Source of the DNA: Pseudonocardia sp.
GTDB taxonomy: Bacteria; Actinomycetota; Actinomycetes; Mycobacteriales; Pseudonocardiaceae
DNA: 64,000 nucleotides
NCBI RefSeq assembly: GCF_025465255.1
Contig: NZ_JAODNI010000141.1
Coordinates: forward strand, 1-64,000
Direction of reading: 5' to 3'
Each line of letters opens with the position of its first letter. Positions within the stretch are counted from its first letter, which is position 1. Both the position numbers and the translations under genes were made by a program. Below are positions 1 through 8,892 of this stretch, in pieces. A model generated the notes under the pieces. That model searched no databases. It was not told where the DNA came from and saw nothing but the letters and a program-made list of their open reading frames with translations.

Positions 1-2
1 CC

Positions 3-134
3 GTCGACCAAGTCAGGTCCACCACCACCGACGCCGGACAGACCGTCGCCGCGGAAAGCCGCTCCGCCGCCGAACAGGTCAAGAACCAGGCCACCGACTC
101 CGCCGGCACGGTCAGGGAGAACTCGCCTGGATGA
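3..134 (+). CDS. C-terminal end of a hypothetical protein (cut by window edge)
   Basis: Only the last 43 codons are in the window; the frame is open from base 3 and stops with TGA at 132-134. The peptide is rich in Ala, Thr, Gln, Glu and Ser with a repeating small/polar pattern (for example AAESRSAAEQVKNQATDSAG), as in amphipathic helical or phasin/apolipoprotein-like tails. No family can be named from so short a piece. The following hydrolase starts about 30 bases downstream on the same strand, so the two could be co-transcribed. Confidence 0.5.
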   Translation, partial: VDQVRSTTTDAGQTVAAESRSAAEQVKNQATDSAGTVRENSPG

Positions 135-165
135 CGGCCCCGGCCGGGCCCCGTCACCGACCACC

Positions 166-873
166 GTGGTGACCGGGGCCCGGCCGGTCGTCGCCGTGCC
201 GGGGCTCGGTCTGTCCGCCGAGATCCCGCAGCGGCTGTTCCGCGCACTCCCCACCGCCGGGCCGACGACGGTCGTCGAGCTGCCCGGCTTCGGGTTGCCC
301 GCGCCGCGCGGCCTGGCGATCGGGTTGGCCGCCCAGGTGGACCGCCTGCTCGACGCACTGCGGGGACGGGGTCCCGGCGATCCGGTGGTCCTGGTCGGAC
401 ATTCGGCGAGCTGCCAGCTCGTCGCGGAGGTCGCGGCTCGGGAGCCGGAACGGGTCGCCGGCCTCGTGCTCGTCGGCCCGACCACGGATCCGCGCGGGTG
501 GACCTGGCCCGGTCTCGCCACCCGGTGGGTGCGGACCGCCGCCCACGAGCGGCCGGGGCAGATCCCGCGGCTCGTGCACGACTACCGGAACACCGGGCCG
601 GTGGCGATGGCGCGCACGCTCGACGCCTTCCGCCGGTGCCGCATCGAGGACTCGCTCGGCTCGGTCCGCTGCCCCGTGCTGGTGCTGCGCGGGCTCCACG
701 ACCGCATCGCCCCGGCGGACTGGGTGGCCGCCCTGGCGCGCCTGCCTCGCGACGGTTCGGCGGTCACCGTGGCGGCCGGCGGGCACATGGTCCTGTCGAC
801 GCACCCCCGGCTGGTCGCCGCCGAGGTCTCGGCCTTCCTGGCCCGGCGGGTGGGCGTGTCAGAGGGGCGGTAG
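166..873 (+). CDS. alpha/beta hydrolase
   Basis: A 235-residue cytoplasmic alpha/beta-hydrolase-fold protein. The nucleophile elbow GHSAS lies near residue 77, a late acidic residue sits in LRGLHDRIAP (about residue 180), and the catalytic His is in AGGHMVL (about residue 206), giving a complete Ser-Asp-His triad. There is no signal peptide. Length fits small esterase or haloperoxidase-like members; the substrate cannot be told. GTG at 166 is the chosen start (GTG GTG ACC); an ATG at 131 is in another frame and stops quickly. The 3' end overlaps the convergent ligD gene by 15 bases. Confidence 0.8.
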   Translation: MVTGARPVVAVPGLGLSAEIPQRLFRALPTAGPTTVVELPGFGLPAPRGLAIGLAAQVDRLLDALRGRGPGDPVVLVGHSASCQLVAEVAAREPERVAGLVLVGPTTDPRGWTWPGLATRWVRTAAHERPGQIPRLVHDYRNTGPVAMARTLDAFRRCRIEDSLGSVRCPVLVLRGLHDRIAPADWVAALARLPRDGSAVTVAAGGHMVLSTHPRLVAAEVSAFLARRVGVSEGR

Positions 874-2880
874 CCGCTGCGGCCTGCCTCGCAGCGGCGC
901 GAGCGGGTCGCCCGCGTCGCGGAGCCGCGCGGGCGCCGTCCGCAGGGTCCACCGGTCCGGGCGCAGGTCCGGGTCGTCCAGCTCGGCCCAGGTGATCGGC
1001 ATCGACACCGGCGCTCCGGGCCGCGGTCGCGGGCTGAACGGCGCGACGAGGGTCTTGTTGATCGCGTTCTGCGTGTAGTCCAGCCGCGCCAGGCCCTGCC
1101 GGCGGTCCGTGTACCACTCCCACGACACCAGCTCCGGCACGATCCGGCCGACGGCGCGGGACAGCTTCTCCACCCAGCCGCGGGTGTCCGCGAAGGTGTA
1201 CCCGGGCTCCACCGGCACCCAGATCTGGATCCCCCGCTGCCCGGTCACCTTCGGCGCGGCGTCGACGTCCAGGTGCTCCAACGCCGTGCGGAAGAGCCGG
1301 GCGAGGACCAGCACGTCGTCGAACCGGTTCCGCGGCCCGGGATCGATGTCGATCAACGCCCAGGTGGGCTGCCGCACGTCCGGCAGCGCCGAGGTCCACG
1401 GGTGCAGCTCGACGGCGCCGTGGTTCGCCGTCCACACGAGCGCCGCCGTGCTGTCGACGACGGCGTAGACCTGCGACTCCCCCGGCCTCGCGTCCGGGTT
1501 GCGCCAGCGCCGCAGCCACTCCGGGGCGTGGTCCGGGACCTCCTTCTGCCAGAACCCCGGGCGATCGACGCCGTCCGGGAAGCGGTGCAGGTTCACCGGC
1601 CGGTCCGCGAGGTAGGGCAGCGCGTACGGGGCGACGACCGCCTGATAGCGGATCAGCTCGCGCTTGGTCACCGGCGGTTCGCCGTCCCGGCCGGGGAAGA
1701 GGACCTTGTCCAGGTTCGTCAGCGCGACGTCCCGGCCGGCGATCCGCCAGCTGCCCTTGCCGTCGAGGGCGTCGAGGGCGGCCAGCTCGTCGTCGGTGGC
1801 GGCGCGGTCGGCCCGCCCGGAGCGCTCGGGCTCCGCGGAGGGCGGGGTGCGGGCTCGGGCCTCCGCGGCGGCTCCGGCGCGGGTCCGGGTGACGGGCGGC
1901 GGGGCGGCACCCGGCGGGAAGGCGATCCGGATCTCCTCGGGGTCCCTGTCCGGGCGCAACCCGCGCCACACGGCGTGCCGCAGCCGGCCGTCGTGGGTCA
2001 GCGTCCGGTACTCGACCTCGCCGACCAGCCGCGGCTCGACCCACCGCGCGCGCCGGGCGTGTTCACGCGGCACGGTCTCGTCGAACGGGCTGTCCTTGCG
2101 GCGCAACGGCTCCAGCCGTTCCAGCAGCGCGTGCAGCATCTCCTCGGTGAAGCCGGTGCCGACGTGGCCGAGGAACCGCAGGAGGCCCTCGTCGTCCCGG
2201 GCCCCGATCAGCAGCGACCCGAGCGTCGACGTCCGCCGGCCCTCCCCGGGGCTCCACCCGCCCAGGACGACCTCCTGGGTGGTCAGCAGCGCCGTCTTGG
2301 TCCACACCGGGGAGCGCCGCCCCGGCTCGTAGGGGGCGTTGCGGCGCTTCGCCACGATCCCCTCCAGGCCGTGGCCCCGGGCGATCTCCAGCAGCTGCGT
2401 GCCGGTCAGGTCGGTGGACGCGGGCGGCACGGACACCAGCGGCGTGTCCTCCAACCCCAGCTCCGCGAGCCGGGCCCGACGCGCGTCGTACGGCTCGTGC
2501 AGCAGCGAGCGCTCGCCCTCGGCCAGGAGGTCGAACAGGTACAGCGAGACCGGGACGTCCGCGATCAGCCGCTCGGACGGCGCGCGGACGTGCATGCGCT
2601 GCTGCAACAGCCCGAAGTCCGGACGCCCCGCCGCGTCCGCAGCGACGATCTCCCCGTCGAGCAGCAACGGCCGGTCGCTGCGCAGGCTCGCGACGAGCTC
2701 CGGATAGCCCGCGGTGACGTCGTTGCCGTTGCGGCTGGTGAACCGCACCGCGTCGCCGGAGACGGCGACCACGGCGCGTACCCCGTCCCACTTGAACTCG
2801 AACGCCCAGCCCTCGCCCACCGGCGGCGGGCCGGCGACGGCCAGCATCGGGCGGACGGGCTCGGGCAGCGGCTCCCCCAT
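859..2880 (-). CDS. ligD: ATP-dependent DNA ligase LigD, ligase plus polymerase domains
   Basis: This 673-residue protein seals and fills double-strand breaks in bacterial non-homologous end joining together with Ku. The N-terminal ATP-dependent ligase domain (about residues 1-310) carries the adenylated lysine in FKWDGVRA (K30). An Ala/Pro/Arg-rich linker (about 320-360) is followed by the archaeo-eukaryotic-primase-type polymerase domain (about 385-660) with the metal-binding ALIDIDPG motif near residue 512. No 3'-phosphoesterase domain is seen, and the order ligase-then-polymerase is the reverse of the mycobacterial Pol-PE-Lig layout. ATG at 2880 follows GGGGAGG with a 6-base spacer. The frame stays open upstream to 3762, but that part is the shadow of another gene. 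The Ku partner is at 26518-27501. Confidence 0.93.
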   Translation of the reverse strand: MGEPLPEPVRPMLAVAGPPPVGEGWAFEFKWDGVRAVVAVSGDAVRFTSRNGNDVTAGYPELVASLRSDRPLLLDGEIVAADAAGRPDFGLLQQRMHVRAPSERLIADVPVSLYLFDLLAEGERSLLHEPYDARRARLAELGLEDTPLVSVPPASTDLTGTQLLEIARGHGLEGIVAKRRNAPYEPGRRSPVWTKTALLTTQEVVLGGWSPGEGRRTSTLGSLLIGARDDEGLLRFLGHVGTGFTEEMLHALLERLEPLRRKDSPFDETVPREHARRARWVEPRLVGEVEYRTLTHDGRLRHAVWRGLRPDRDPEEIRIAFPPGAAPPPVTRTRAGAAAEARARTPPSAEPERSGRADRAATDDELAALDALDGKGSWRIAGRDVALTNLDKVLFPGRDGEPPVTKRELIRYQAVVAPYALPYLADRPVNLHRFPDGVDRPGFWQKEVPDHAPEWLRRWRNPDARPGESQVYAVVDSTAALVWTANHGAVELHPWTSALPDVRQPTWALIDIDPGPRNRFDDVLVLARLFRTALEHLDVDAAPKVTGQRGIQIWVPVEPGYTFADTRGWVEKLSRAVGRIVPELVSWEWYTDRRQGLARLDYTQNAINKTLVAPFSPRPRPGAPVSMPITWAELDDPDLRPDRWTLRTAPARLRDAGDPLAPLRGRPQRLPPL

Positions 2881-2993
2881 GTCGCACCTCCCCGGCTCGG
2901 TCGACCCGGCTCGGTCGTCCCCCGCCCGGTCTACCCCGGTCCACGCGCGACCGCACGCCGTCCGATCCGCACGTTCGGGTACAGACTGGACTC

Positions 2994-4087
2994 TCAGGCC
3001 GTCCGTAGCCAGCGACACCCGTAGGGCGCCAGGACGAGCGCGGCCCGCCCCTCCTCGTCGAGCCGCACCGGTTTCGCCGCGGGATCGAGCACGTCGACGA
3101 GCTCGGCGCCGGGCGGGCCGGCCAGCACCGGCGCAGCCCGGACCTCGGCGTCGGCCAGGTTGTGCAGGGCGACCACTGTGGACCCGTCGGCGTCGCAGCG
3201 GTGGGCGAGCACGGGGCGCGCACCGGGCCCGGGATCCGGCACGGTGTAGCTCCCCCAGGCGAGCTCGGGGCAGGCGCGGTAGCTGTCGACGAGCAGCCGC
3301 ACCCAGGACAGCAGCGCACCCGGCTCGCGGGTCTGCTCCCGCGCCGCCGCCCAGTCCATGTCGGAGCGCACGGCGAAGCGGCCGGGCAGGCTCAGGTCCT
3401 CGACCATCCCGATCTCCTCGCCGTAGAACAGCACCGGCGTGCCCGGCAGGGCGAAGAGCAGGCTGTAGACCATGCGGATCCGGCGCTCGTCCCCGTCGAG
3501 CATCGAGGGCAGGCGCCGGCGCAGGCGCAGGCCGCGGCCGTAGAGCTGCATGTCCTCGTCCGGGCCGAACGCGGCGAACACCTCCGCGCGCTGGCCGTCG
3601 GTGAGCTTGTCCAGCGTGAGCTCGTCGTGGTTGCGCACGAACGTCGCCCGGTGCCCGTCCTCGGGCGGGTCCGGCCGGTAACGCAGCGCGTTCGCGAGCG
3701 GCTCCGCGTCCGCCCGGGCCAGCGACAGGTACGTCTCCTGCATGCCCACGAAGTCGAAGCACATGGTCAGCTCGTCGGTGGAGCCCGCGCCGTCCCGGGC
3801 GCCGAAGAACGGCATCGTGTCCGGTACGGGAGGTCGACCTCCCCCAGCAGCACCGCCTCGCCGTTGCGCCGGCGCAGGAACGCGGCCAGGCCGGCGAGGT
3901 AGTCGGGCGGGTCCGGGAGTGCGCCCGCGTCGTCCTGGCCCGCGGTCTCGAGCAGGAACGGCACCGCGTCGACCCCGCGGAAGTCCCCGCAGCCGTCGCC
4001 GTTCCCGTCGGCGAAGGTCTCGACGTCCAGGCGGTGGACGACGACGGCGTTCTTCCACCACAGGTCCGAGGTCCGGGTCGGCCTCAC
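2994..4087 (-). pseudogene. decayed GH13 trehalose-synthase-like alpha-amylase
   Basis: The start is a GTG at 4087 overlapping the stop of the upstream LLM oxidoreductase (GTGA), giving a recognisable N-terminus (SDLWWKNAVVVHRLDVETFA, then GNGDGCGDFRG). Directly after GDFRG the protein jumps to VDAVPFLLE, which in intact relatives lies much further along, so roughly 150-170 residues including GH13 region I are missing (my estimate). Regions with the nucleophile Asp (VDAVPF), acid/base Glu (LLGE) and NHDE are still present. At about 3819-3825 one base of a GG run appears lost (Y-R-D-T-M expected), shifting the frame; the rest, TMPFFGARDG to WLRTA, continues cleanly to TGA at 2994. The shift could be a sequencing error, but the deletion is not of that kind. 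The intact ancestor probably acted on alpha-glucans or trehalose. Confidence 0.82.
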
Positions 4088-5049
4088 GCCGCCGCCTTCA
4101 GCTGGGGCAGGACCTTCGAACCGAAGGCATCGATGAACGCGTCCTGTTCCTGGCCCACGTGGTGCAGCGCGATCTCGTCGAAGCCCAGCCCGGCGAACTG
4201 CGCGAGCCACGCGGTGTGCCGGCCGAGGTCGCTCGAGATCTGCACGGACCCGCGGACCTGCTCGATCGGGACGTATTCCGACACCGCGTCGAAGGTCTCG
4301 GCGGTGTCGATGTCCCAGCAGGCCGGGGGCGGGAAGACGTTGCTGCGCCACTGCTCGAGCGCGATCGTCTCGGCCGCCTCCTCCTCGCGCGCCCAGCTGA
4401 CGTGCACCTGCAGGTGCAGCCGCCCGCGCCCGCCCGCGTCGCGGTAGGCGTCGATCATCGCGCGCAGGTGCGCGGGCGGGGCGTTGACGGTGATCAGCCC
4501 GTCCGCCCACTCGGCACACCGGCGCGCGGTCGGCACGCTGACTGCCGCCCCGACCAGCGGCGGCGGCTCCTCCGGCCGGGTCCACACCCGGGCCCGGTCG
4601 ACCCGGACGAGCCCGTCGTGGCTGACCTCCTCGCCGCGCAGGAGGGCCCGGATCACGTCGACGCACTCGCGCAGCCGGGCGTTCCGGACGGCCTTGCGCG
4701 GCCACCGGTCCCCGGTGATGTGCTCGTTGCTCGCCTCGCCCGTCCCGAGGGCCGCCCAGAACCGGCCCGGGTACATCGCGCCGAGCGTGCCGATCGCCTG
4801 GGCGAGGATCGCCGGGTGGTAGCGCTGGCCGGGCGCGGTGACCACACCGAACGGCAGCGAGGTCGCCTGCAGGGCGGCGCCCAGCCACGACCACGCGAAC
4901 GCGGACTGCCCCTGCCGCGCGCTCCACGGCGAGAAGTGGTCCGACGACATCGCGGCCTCGAACCCGGCCTGCTCCGCCCGCCGGGCCGCCTCGAGCAGCG
5001 CGGTCGGGGGTATCTGCTCGTGCGAGGCATGCCAGCCGTAAGCGGTCAT
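4084..5049 (-). CDS. LLM-class flavin-dependent oxidoreductase (TIGR03885-like)
   Basis: A 321-residue TIM-barrel flavoenzyme of the bacterial luciferase-like family. Landmarks are the start GWHASHEQ, SSDHFSPW (near residue 36), GTGEASNEHI (near 110) and the C-terminal HHVGQEQDAFIDAFG. It resembles the family often described as non-F420 flavinoid oxidoreductases that sit beside a trehalose-synthase-like amylase, and here its stop overlaps the start of exactly such a (ruined) gene. Cofactor, FMN or F420, is not decided by sequence. ATG at 5049 has only a weak ribosome site but is preceded by GGGTAC 8 bases upstream (complement of 5058-5063), a SigB/SigF-type -10 element. Confidence 0.85.
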   Translation of the reverse strand: MTAYGWHASHEQIPPTALLEAARRAEQAGFEAAMSSDHFSPWSARQGQSAFAWSWLGAALQATSLPFGVVTAPGQRYHPAILAQAIGTLGAMYPGRFWAALGTGEASNEHITGDRWPRKAVRNARLRECVDVIRALLRGEEVSHDGLVRVDRARVWTRPEEPPPLVGAAVSVPTARRCAEWADGLITVNAPPAHLRAMIDAYRDAGGRGRLHLQVHVSWAREEEAAETIALEQWRSNVFPPPACWDIDTAETFDAVSEYVPIEQVRGSVQISSDLGRHTAWLAQFAGLGFDEIALHHVGQEQDAFIDAFGSKVLPQLKAAA

Positions 5050-5057
5050 TTCCGGCG

Positions 5058-5063
5058 GTACCC
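5058..5063 (-). promoter_or_regulatory. GGGTAC -10-like element upstream of the LLM gene
   Basis: On the minus strand GGGTAC lies 8 bases before the ATG at 5049. SigB/SigF-type actinobacterial sigma factors use a GGGTA(T/C) -10 sequence; five other genes in this window have the same element at 8-9 bases. The -35 region (TGTCGG at a 14-base spacing) is a poor match. Confidence 0.4.
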
Positions 5064-5172
5064 GCTGCGGGGGTGTGCCGACACCCCGATCGAGGATTGA
5101 GCGGGACGGCGGCGGGGAACGTCCGACCGGATCCGGACAGGAACCCCCGAACCCCACTTTCGAACGGAATCA

Positions 5173-6429
5173 GTGGACGTCCTCGACCTGACCTTCGCCC
5201 TCGTCGGCCTCGGCGCACTGATGGCGGCCCTGCTGCCGCGGCTGCTGGCGAACCGGCCGCTCTCGATGCCGATCGTGTTCCTCGCCCTGGGCGTCGCCGT
5301 CTTCGCGGTGTTCCCGGACCTGCCGGACCCGGATCCGCTGGCCCATCCGGCCGCGGCGGAGCACCTCACCGAGATCGGCGTGATCGTCGCGCTGATGGGC
5401 GCCGGGCTGAAGCTCGACCGGCCGCTCGGCCGGCGCTCCTGGTCCTCGACGTGGCGTCTGCTCGCGATCGCCATGCCGCTCACCATCGCGGCGACGGCGC
5501 TGCTCGGCTGGTGGTGGGCCGGCCTCGTGCCGGCGGCGGCCCTGCTGCTCGGCTCGTCCCTCGCCCCGACGGACCCGGTGCTCGCCTCCGACGTCCAGGT
5601 CGGCGATCCGGGCGGGCACGCCGAGGGCGAGGACGAGGTCCGCTTCGCGCTGACGTCGGAGGCCGGCTTGAACGACGCCCTGGCCTTCCCGTTCGTCTAC
5701 GCCGCGATCGCCATGGCCGCGGCCGGCACGGGCCTCGCCGGCTGGATCGGGGACTGGGCCCTGCAGGACGTGCTGGTCAAGCTCGCCGTCGGGGTCGTCG
5801 GCGGGATCGTGGTCGGCCGCGCGCTCGGGGCGCTGTTCTTCCGCAGCCGGTCCGAGAAGTGGCACCTCGCCTCGCAGGCCGAGGGGTTCGTGGCGCTCGC
5901 GGCCACGTTCCTCGCCTACGGGCTGACCGAGGTGGCCGGCGGCTACGGCTTCCTGGCGGTCTTCCTCTGCGCGCGCAGCCTCCGGGCCACCGAGCGGGGC
6001 CACGAGTACCACCAGGTCCTGCACGACTTCGTCGAGCAGATCGAGCGGCTGCTCACCGTGCTGCTGCTCGTGCTCTTCGGCGGGACGGTGGCGCGCGGGC
6101 TGCTGGACGCGCTGACCTGGCAGGCCGTGGCCGTCGCGATCGCCGTCGTCCTGGTCGTGCGGCCGCTGTGCGCGTGGCTCGCGCTCCTCGGCGGCCGGGG
6201 TTCCCGCGGGGAACGGGCGGCGATCTCCGCGTTCGGCATCCGCGGGATCGGGTCGTTCTACTACCTCGCGTACGCCACGAGCCAGGCCGCGTTCCCCGGC
6301 GCCGACGAGGTGTGGGCGGCCGCGGGGCTGGTGGTGATCGTGTCCGTCGTCGCGCACGGCGTCGCGGCCGGGCCGATCATGAACCGGCTCGACCGGCGCC
6401 GGCGGGCGGACCTCGCGGTGGATCCGTAG
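5173..6429 (+). CDS. cation:proton antiporter (CPA1/NhaP-type)
   Basis: A 418-residue integral membrane protein with about 12 hydrophobic segments spread over its whole length. The segment GSSLAPTDPVLASDVQVG (about residues 128-145), with the conserved TDPV, is the ion-binding hallmark of CPA1 Na+/H+ antiporters, and EAGLNDALAFPFVY follows as expected. It would exchange Na+ or K+ for H+ at the cytoplasmic membrane for pH and salt homeostasis. No long cytoplasmic regulatory tail is present. GTG at 5173 is the start. The gene is divergent from the LLM gene across a 123-base spacer and stands alone as a transcription unit. Confidence 0.88.
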   Translation: MDVLDLTFALVGLGALMAALLPRLLANRPLSMPIVFLALGVAVFAVFPDLPDPDPLAHPAAAEHLTEIGVIVALMGAGLKLDRPLGRRSWSSTWRLLAIAMPLTIAATALLGWWWAGLVPAAALLLGSSLAPTDPVLASDVQVGDPGGHAEGEDEVRFALTSEAGLNDALAFPFVYAAIAMAAAGTGLAGWIGDWALQDVLVKLAVGVVGGIVVGRALGALFFRSRSEKWHLASQAEGFVALAATFLAYGLTEVAGGYGFLAVFLCARSLRATERGHEYHQVLHDFVEQIERLLTVLLLVLFGGTVARGLLDALTWQAVAVAIAVVLVVRPLCAWLALLGGRGSRGERAAISAFGIRGIGSFYYLAYATSQAAFPGADEVWAAAGLVVIVSVVAHGVAAGPIMNRLDRRRRADLAVDP

Positions 6430-6482
6430 GACTCCGGCGGGAGGAGGACAGTCGTCGAGGGGCGGATCATGCCGGGCGTGCT

Positions 6483-6488
6483 TAGGCT
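6483..6488 (+). promoter_or_regulatory. TAGGCT -10 box for a probable leaderless mRNA
   Basis: TAGGCT ends 6 bases before the GTG start of the CrtU-like gene at 6495. A TAnnnT box this close to a start codon places transcription start at or next to the codon, the arrangement of actinobacterial leaderless transcripts. No good -35 is visible. Confidence 0.45.
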
Positions 6489-6494
6489 CGTCCG

Positions 6495-8078
6495 GTGGTC
6501 GACGAACTGCGCAGCCGGGCCGCTCCCCTCCGGATGCGGCCGAGACGCCTGGTGACGGCGGATCCCGCGCTCCCCCGCGACGTGCCGGCGGGCACCGAGG
6601 CCGTCGTCGTCGGGGCGGGGGTCGCGGGCGTCAGCGCCGCCGTCGTGCTCGCCGAGCGCGGCGTCCGGGTCACGCTGCTGGAGGCCGCGCCGACGCTGGG
6701 CGGGCGCCTCGGGGCGTGGCCGCACACCCTGCCCGACGGCACCGAACAGGTCGTCGAGCACGGGTTCCACGCGTTCTTCCGGCACTACTACACGTGGCGG
6801 TCCGTGCTCCGCCGGATCGACCCCGAGCTGGGCTTCCTGGCCCCGGTGGGCGGCTACCCGGTCGTCTCCCGGCGGTGGCCCGCCGAGGACCTGACCGGGC
6901 TGCCGGCGGCGCCCCCGCTCAACCTGCTGGCCCTGCTGGCCCGCTCCCCCAGCCTCGGGCTGCGGGACCTCTCGGGCGCGGACTCGGCAGCCGGGCTCGG
7001 CCTGCTCAGCTACGACCGCGCCACGACCACCGCCCAGTTCGACGACGTCACCGCGGCGGAGTTCCTCGCGCGGATGGGTATGTCCGAGCGGGCCCGGCAG
7101 ATGCTGTTCGAGGCCTTCGCGCGATCGTTCTTCTGCAACCAGGCCGAGCTCTCGGCAGCCGAGCTGGTCGCGATGTTCCACTACTACTTCCTCGGCAACC
7201 CGGAGGGCATCGGGTTCGACGCGCCGGTCACGGACCACCTGACCTGCCTCTGGGACCCCTTCACCCGGGTGCTCGAGAAGCACGGCGCCGAGGTCCGGAC
7301 GGGCGTCCGGGTGGAGCGCCTCGAACCGGACGGCCACGGCTGGCGGCTCGCACTCGGCGGCGAGACCGTGACCACTCGCAACGTGGTCCTCGCCCTCGAT
7401 CCGGGCGCGCTGTCGGCGCTGCTGGCCGCGTCCCCCCGGACGGCGGCGACGGCGCCCCGGCTGGCCGCGCAGTGCGCAGCGCTGCGGGTGGCGCCCCCGT
7501 TCGCCGTCACCCGGCTCTGGCTGGACCGCGACGTCGCGCCGGAGCGCGCGAGGTTCAGCGCGGTGAGCGGGGAGGAGACGCTGGACTCGATCACGGTCTA
7601 CTCCCGGCTGGAGCGCCCGTCGGCCGAGTGGGCGGCCCGGACCGGCGGGTCGGTCGTCGAGCTGCACTCGTACTCGTGCGGGGCGCCGGACGCGGCGTCG
7701 GCCACCGCCCGGATGCGCGCCGAGCTCGCCGCGCTCTGGCCGGAGACCGCCGACGCCGGCGTCGTCCACCTGCAGGAACGCCAGGAGGCGACGGCACCGG
7801 CCTTCCCGCCCGGCGGAGCGGGCGGCCGGCCCGGGGTGCGGACGGACGCGCGCGGCGTGCGGATCGCCGGAGACTTCGTGGAGCTGCCCTACCTGGCCGG
7901 GCTGATGGAGCGGGCGTCGATGTCCGGGGTGCTCGCCGCCAACGACGTCCTGGCCGAGGCGGGCGCCCGACCCGAGGAGGTCCTGGGCGTGCCGCAGCGC
8001 GGGCTGTTCGCCGGGCTGCCGGTCACGCCGCGGCCGGACGGTCCCGGCCTGCGGATCGCCCGTCGAGCACGAGGGTGA
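6495..8078 (+). CDS. CrtU-like carotenoid ring desaturase/methyltransferase (FAD-dependent)
   Basis: A 527-residue FAD amine-oxidase-like protein. The dinucleotide-binding motif VVVGAGVAGVSAA starts near residue 36, followed by GGRLGAW and EHGFHAFFRHYYTWRSVLRR, a combination typical of CrtU-type enzymes that convert a beta-ionone ring into an aromatic phi-end. The C-terminal GDFVELPYLAGLMERASMSG matches the second FAD contact of carotenoid desaturases. The region downstream encodes a CrtI-type desaturase, a CruG-like glycosyltransferase and a CruF-like hydratase, which supports a carotenoid role. A different FAD-dependent desaturase specificity remains possible. The last 56 bases overlap the convergent YihY gene. 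Confidence 0.65.
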   Translation: MVDELRSRAAPLRMRPRRLVTADPALPRDVPAGTEAVVVGAGVAGVSAAVVLAERGVRVTLLEAAPTLGGRLGAWPHTLPDGTEQVVEHGFHAFFRHYYTWRSVLRRIDPELGFLAPVGGYPVVSRRWPAEDLTGLPAAPPLNLLALLARSPSLGLRDLSGADSAAGLGLLSYDRATTTAQFDDVTAAEFLARMGMSERARQMLFEAFARSFFCNQAELSAAELVAMFHYYFLGNPEGIGFDAPVTDHLTCLWDPFTRVLEKHGAEVRTGVRVERLEPDGHGWRLALGGETVTTRNVVLALDPGALSALLAASPRTAATAPRLAAQCAALRVAPPFAVTRLWLDRDVAPERARFSAVSGEETLDSITVYSRLERPSAEWAARTGGSVVELHSYSCGAPDAASATARMRAELAALWPETADAGVVHLQERQEATAPAFPPGGAGGRPGVRTDARGVRIAGDFVELPYLAGLMERASMSGVLAANDVLAEAGARPEEVLGVPQRGLFAGLPVTPRPDGPGLRIARRARG

Positions 8079-8877
8079 GCCGGTAGCCGACGAGCACCAG
8101 CACGTGCACGAGGTAGAGCCACAGGGCGAGCGCGGCCACCGCGCCGAAGACGGGCAGCCCGCCGAACGGCAGTGACCACTCGACCGGGATCGCGAGGAAC
8201 AGCAGGAAGCCCTGCAGGAACCCGGCGAGGAAGGACCCGGTCCCGAAGCCGCCCCACAGCAGCGCCCGCAGGCCGACCCGGCCCGCCGCGACGAGCCGGT
8301 ACACGAGCACGAGCGCCACCGACACCCCGATCCACACGACGTGGAACGCGATCAGGACGCCGAGCAGCAGGCTCCTCCCGCCCGCGGCGTAGAGGGGAGC
8401 GGCGACGGGCGCGGACGCCAGCACGGCGAGCACGAGGAGCGGGGCGAGGGCGACGACGGGAAGCACCCCGACCCGCCCGCGCCAGCCGGTCAGCCGCTCG
8501 GAGCGGCGCGGCGAGAGCTGCAGGAACGCCCGCCGCAGCCCCTCCCCGTAGAGGCTGGCGGGGAACAGCGCCACGACGGTCTGCAGCCAGGACAGGTTCA
8601 GCGCCGTCGCCGTCAGGGTGCGGAGGGCCGAGGGCGTGCCGTGCCCGCCCGGTAGCCCGCCGATCGCCGTCGCCATCCCCGCGGCGACGGCGTCGGGACC
8701 GATCAGCGCCGCGGCGACCCGCAGCCCGATCAACGTGATCGGGACGACGCCGAGCAGCGCGAAGAACGACGCCCCGGCGGCCCAGAGCGCCACGTCGCTG
8801 ACCGGGAAGGAGGGCCCCAGGTCACGCAGCACCCCGCGGGGCGACCGAGCCGGGCCGTCTCCGTCCTGTTCGGTCAC
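8023..8877 (-). CDS. YihY/BrkB-family inner membrane protein
   Basis: A 284-residue protein with about six hydrophobic segments. The first, ALWAAGASFFALLGVVPITL (about residues 29-48), matches the YihY/UPF0761 signature in which a helix is followed by a short proline turn. Family members are inner membrane proteins of unknown function, not RNase BN as once annotated. The family's usual length is 250-350 residues, so it is complete. It starts 15 bases downstream of the stop of the next membrane-protein gene (8893), so both may be one unit. Its 3' end overlaps the CrtU-like gene by 56 bases. Confidence 0.8.
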   Translation of the reverse strand: MTEQDGDGPARSPRGVLRDLGPSFPVSDVALWAAGASFFALLGVVPITLIGLRVAAALIGPDAVAAGMATAIGGLPGGHGTPSALRTLTATALNLSWLQTVVALFPASLYGEGLRRAFLQLSPRRSERLTGWRGRVGVLPVVALAPLLVLAVLASAPVAAPLYAAGGRSLLLGVLIAFHVVWIGVSVALVLVYRLVAAGRVGLRALLWGGFGTGSFLAGFLQGFLLFLAIPVEWSLPFGGLPVFGAVAALALWLYLVHVLVLVGYRLTLVLDGRSAGRDRPAAA

Positions 8878-8892
8878 GTCCCGGCCGGCGGG

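Noticed and set aside
2881..3762. Upstream extension of the LigD frame to 3762 (967-residue protein)
   Set aside because: The added part is the antisense-like shadow of the GH13 remnant; GGGGAGG and ATG at 2880 mark the true start.
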